24,164 nt of DNA from Candidatus Aerophobota bacterium. GTDB taxonomy: Bacteria > Aerophobota > Aerophobia > Aerophobales > B3-G15. The DNA is taken from positions 1-24,164 of the forward strand of contig JAGGTG010000211.1 in the NCBI GenBank assembly GCA_021163905.1, given 5' to 3'. Positions 23,718 through 24,164 of the stretch are shown piece by piece. Position 1 is the first letter of the stretch. Each line of letters starts with the position of its first letter. The notes under the pieces are model-generated. The model searched no databases. It had not been told where the DNA came from and saw only the letters and a program-made list of their open reading frames with translations. The position numbers and the translations under genes are program-made.

Positions 23718-24164
23718 TTGACAAGTATGACCGGATACGGGGAAAAATTAGTGAGAGGAGAGGGCACGGATATCTTTGTTCAGATAAAAACACTTAACCA
23801 TCGTTTTTTTCAGATAGATATCTTTCCCTCAGAGGACATACCCTGGAGCTGGGAGAAAAAAATAGAGGAAAAAATAAAAAAGAAAATCCACCGGGGAAAG
23901 GTACTTGTTAATTTAAAGATATCTAAAAAAGAAAATAAATCTTTAAAGATAAAGCCAAATTTTGACTTGGCAGCTTCTTATCTTAAAGGATTAAAAGAAC
24001 TTCAAAAAAAACTAAATATAAAAGAACAGATAAAGCTCTCTCATCTGTTAAGTATACCGGGCATCTTGAGAAGCGAAGAGGAGCAGGAAGAAAATATAGA
24101 GACTATGATCCAAGAGGGGATAGACAGGGCGCTGGAGCAGGTAATCAAAACAAGACAAAGGGAA
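23718..24164 (+). CDS. yicC: YicC-family protein, N-terminal part (cut by window end)
   Basis: The frame from TTG 23718 runs without a stop for 149 codons to the window end. It starts with TSMTGYGE, the YicC hallmark, then VQIKTLNHRFFQIDI (about 22-36) and a charged helical region; SIPGILRSEEE (about 114-124) is the family's mid-protein motif. YicC proteins are about 290 residues and have been shown to be endoribonucleases in Escherichia coli; the C-terminal domain is missing here only because the window ends. GAGGT (23708-23712) lies 5 nt before TTG 23718; in-frame ATG 23727 is the alternative start. In many bacteria it precedes gmk and rpoZ. Confidence 0.93.
   Translation, partial: MTSMTGYGEKLVRGEGTDIFVQIKTLNHRFFQIDIFPSEDIPWSWEKKIEEKIKKKIHRGKVLVNLKISKKENKSLKIKPNFDLAASYLKGLKELQKKLNIKEQIKLSHLLSIPGILRSEEEQEENIETMIQEGIDRALEQVIKTRQRE

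Noticed and set aside
23718..23723. TTGACA at the start of yicC as a promoter -35
   Set aside because: No TATAAT-like sequence lies 16-18 bp downstream; the match is part of the coding start TTG ACA.
1..24164. tRNA, rRNA, insertion sequences, prophage or att sites
   Set aside because: No cloverleaf-like sequences, transposase or integrase motifs, or direct-repeat boundaries were seen by eye; a dedicated scan was not possible.

Overview
The window is AT-rich bacterial DNA with dense, overlapping operons, heavy use of AGA/AGG and ATA codons, purine-rich ribosome binding sites and several TTG/GTG starts. A diaminopimelate (DAP) branch ending in lysine, a Wzy/WaaL-type membrane ligase-polymerase and an LpxB-related glycosyltransferase point to a diderm bacterium with peptidoglycan and surface polysaccharide. 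The style fits a poorly cultured lineage, but the sequence alone does not fix the phylum and no name is claimed.

Layout. (1) 1-218: the unassigned end of an upstream unit, a 9-bp tandem repeat, a short terminator and an extended -10 promoter. (2) 219-815 (+): a flavodoxin-fold NAD(P)H-dependent reductase. (3) 961-7213 (+): a polysaccharide operon with one GT4 and three tandem paralogous GT2 glycosyltransferases, an O-antigen ligase/polymerase-like membrane protein and an LpxB-related protein. (4) 7210-16420 (-): a nine-gene operon transcribed aroE-aroC-aroKB(fused)-aroQ-pheA-aroF-aroA-TPR protein-panC. It holds all seven shikimate activities plus the chorismate mutase/prephenate dehydratase that leads to phenylalanine. 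Most junctions overlap by 4 nt or are nearly abutting; the exception is a 201-nt gap between aroF and aroA with a large inverted repeat. (5) 16448-16552: a divergent promoter region. (6) 16553-16978 (+): an unrecognised small membrane protein. (7) 17042-22223 (+): argH, a lysA-dapF fusion, dapA, a YjbQ-family gene and a PH/GRAM-like gene, closed by a strong hairpin terminator. (8) 22286-23504 (+): folK and an ABC ATPase that overlaps it. (9) 23551-24164 (+): a fully consensus promoter, a structured leader of about 130 nt, and the 5' part of a yicC-family gene cut by the window end.

How the genes work together: regions 4 and 7 are anabolic blocks for chorismate/phenylalanine, arginine, and DAP/lysine. 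Region 3 would build and attach a cell-surface glycan. Two enzyme pairs are fused: shikimate kinase with dehydroquinate synthase, and DAP decarboxylase with DAP epimerase. I found no clear new defence, mobile or secretion system. The most noteworthy items are the LysA-DapF fusion with a possible internal start, the compact complete shikimate operon, the switch-like leader before yicC, and the hairpin that contains the only Shine-Dalgarno-like sequence upstream of folK.
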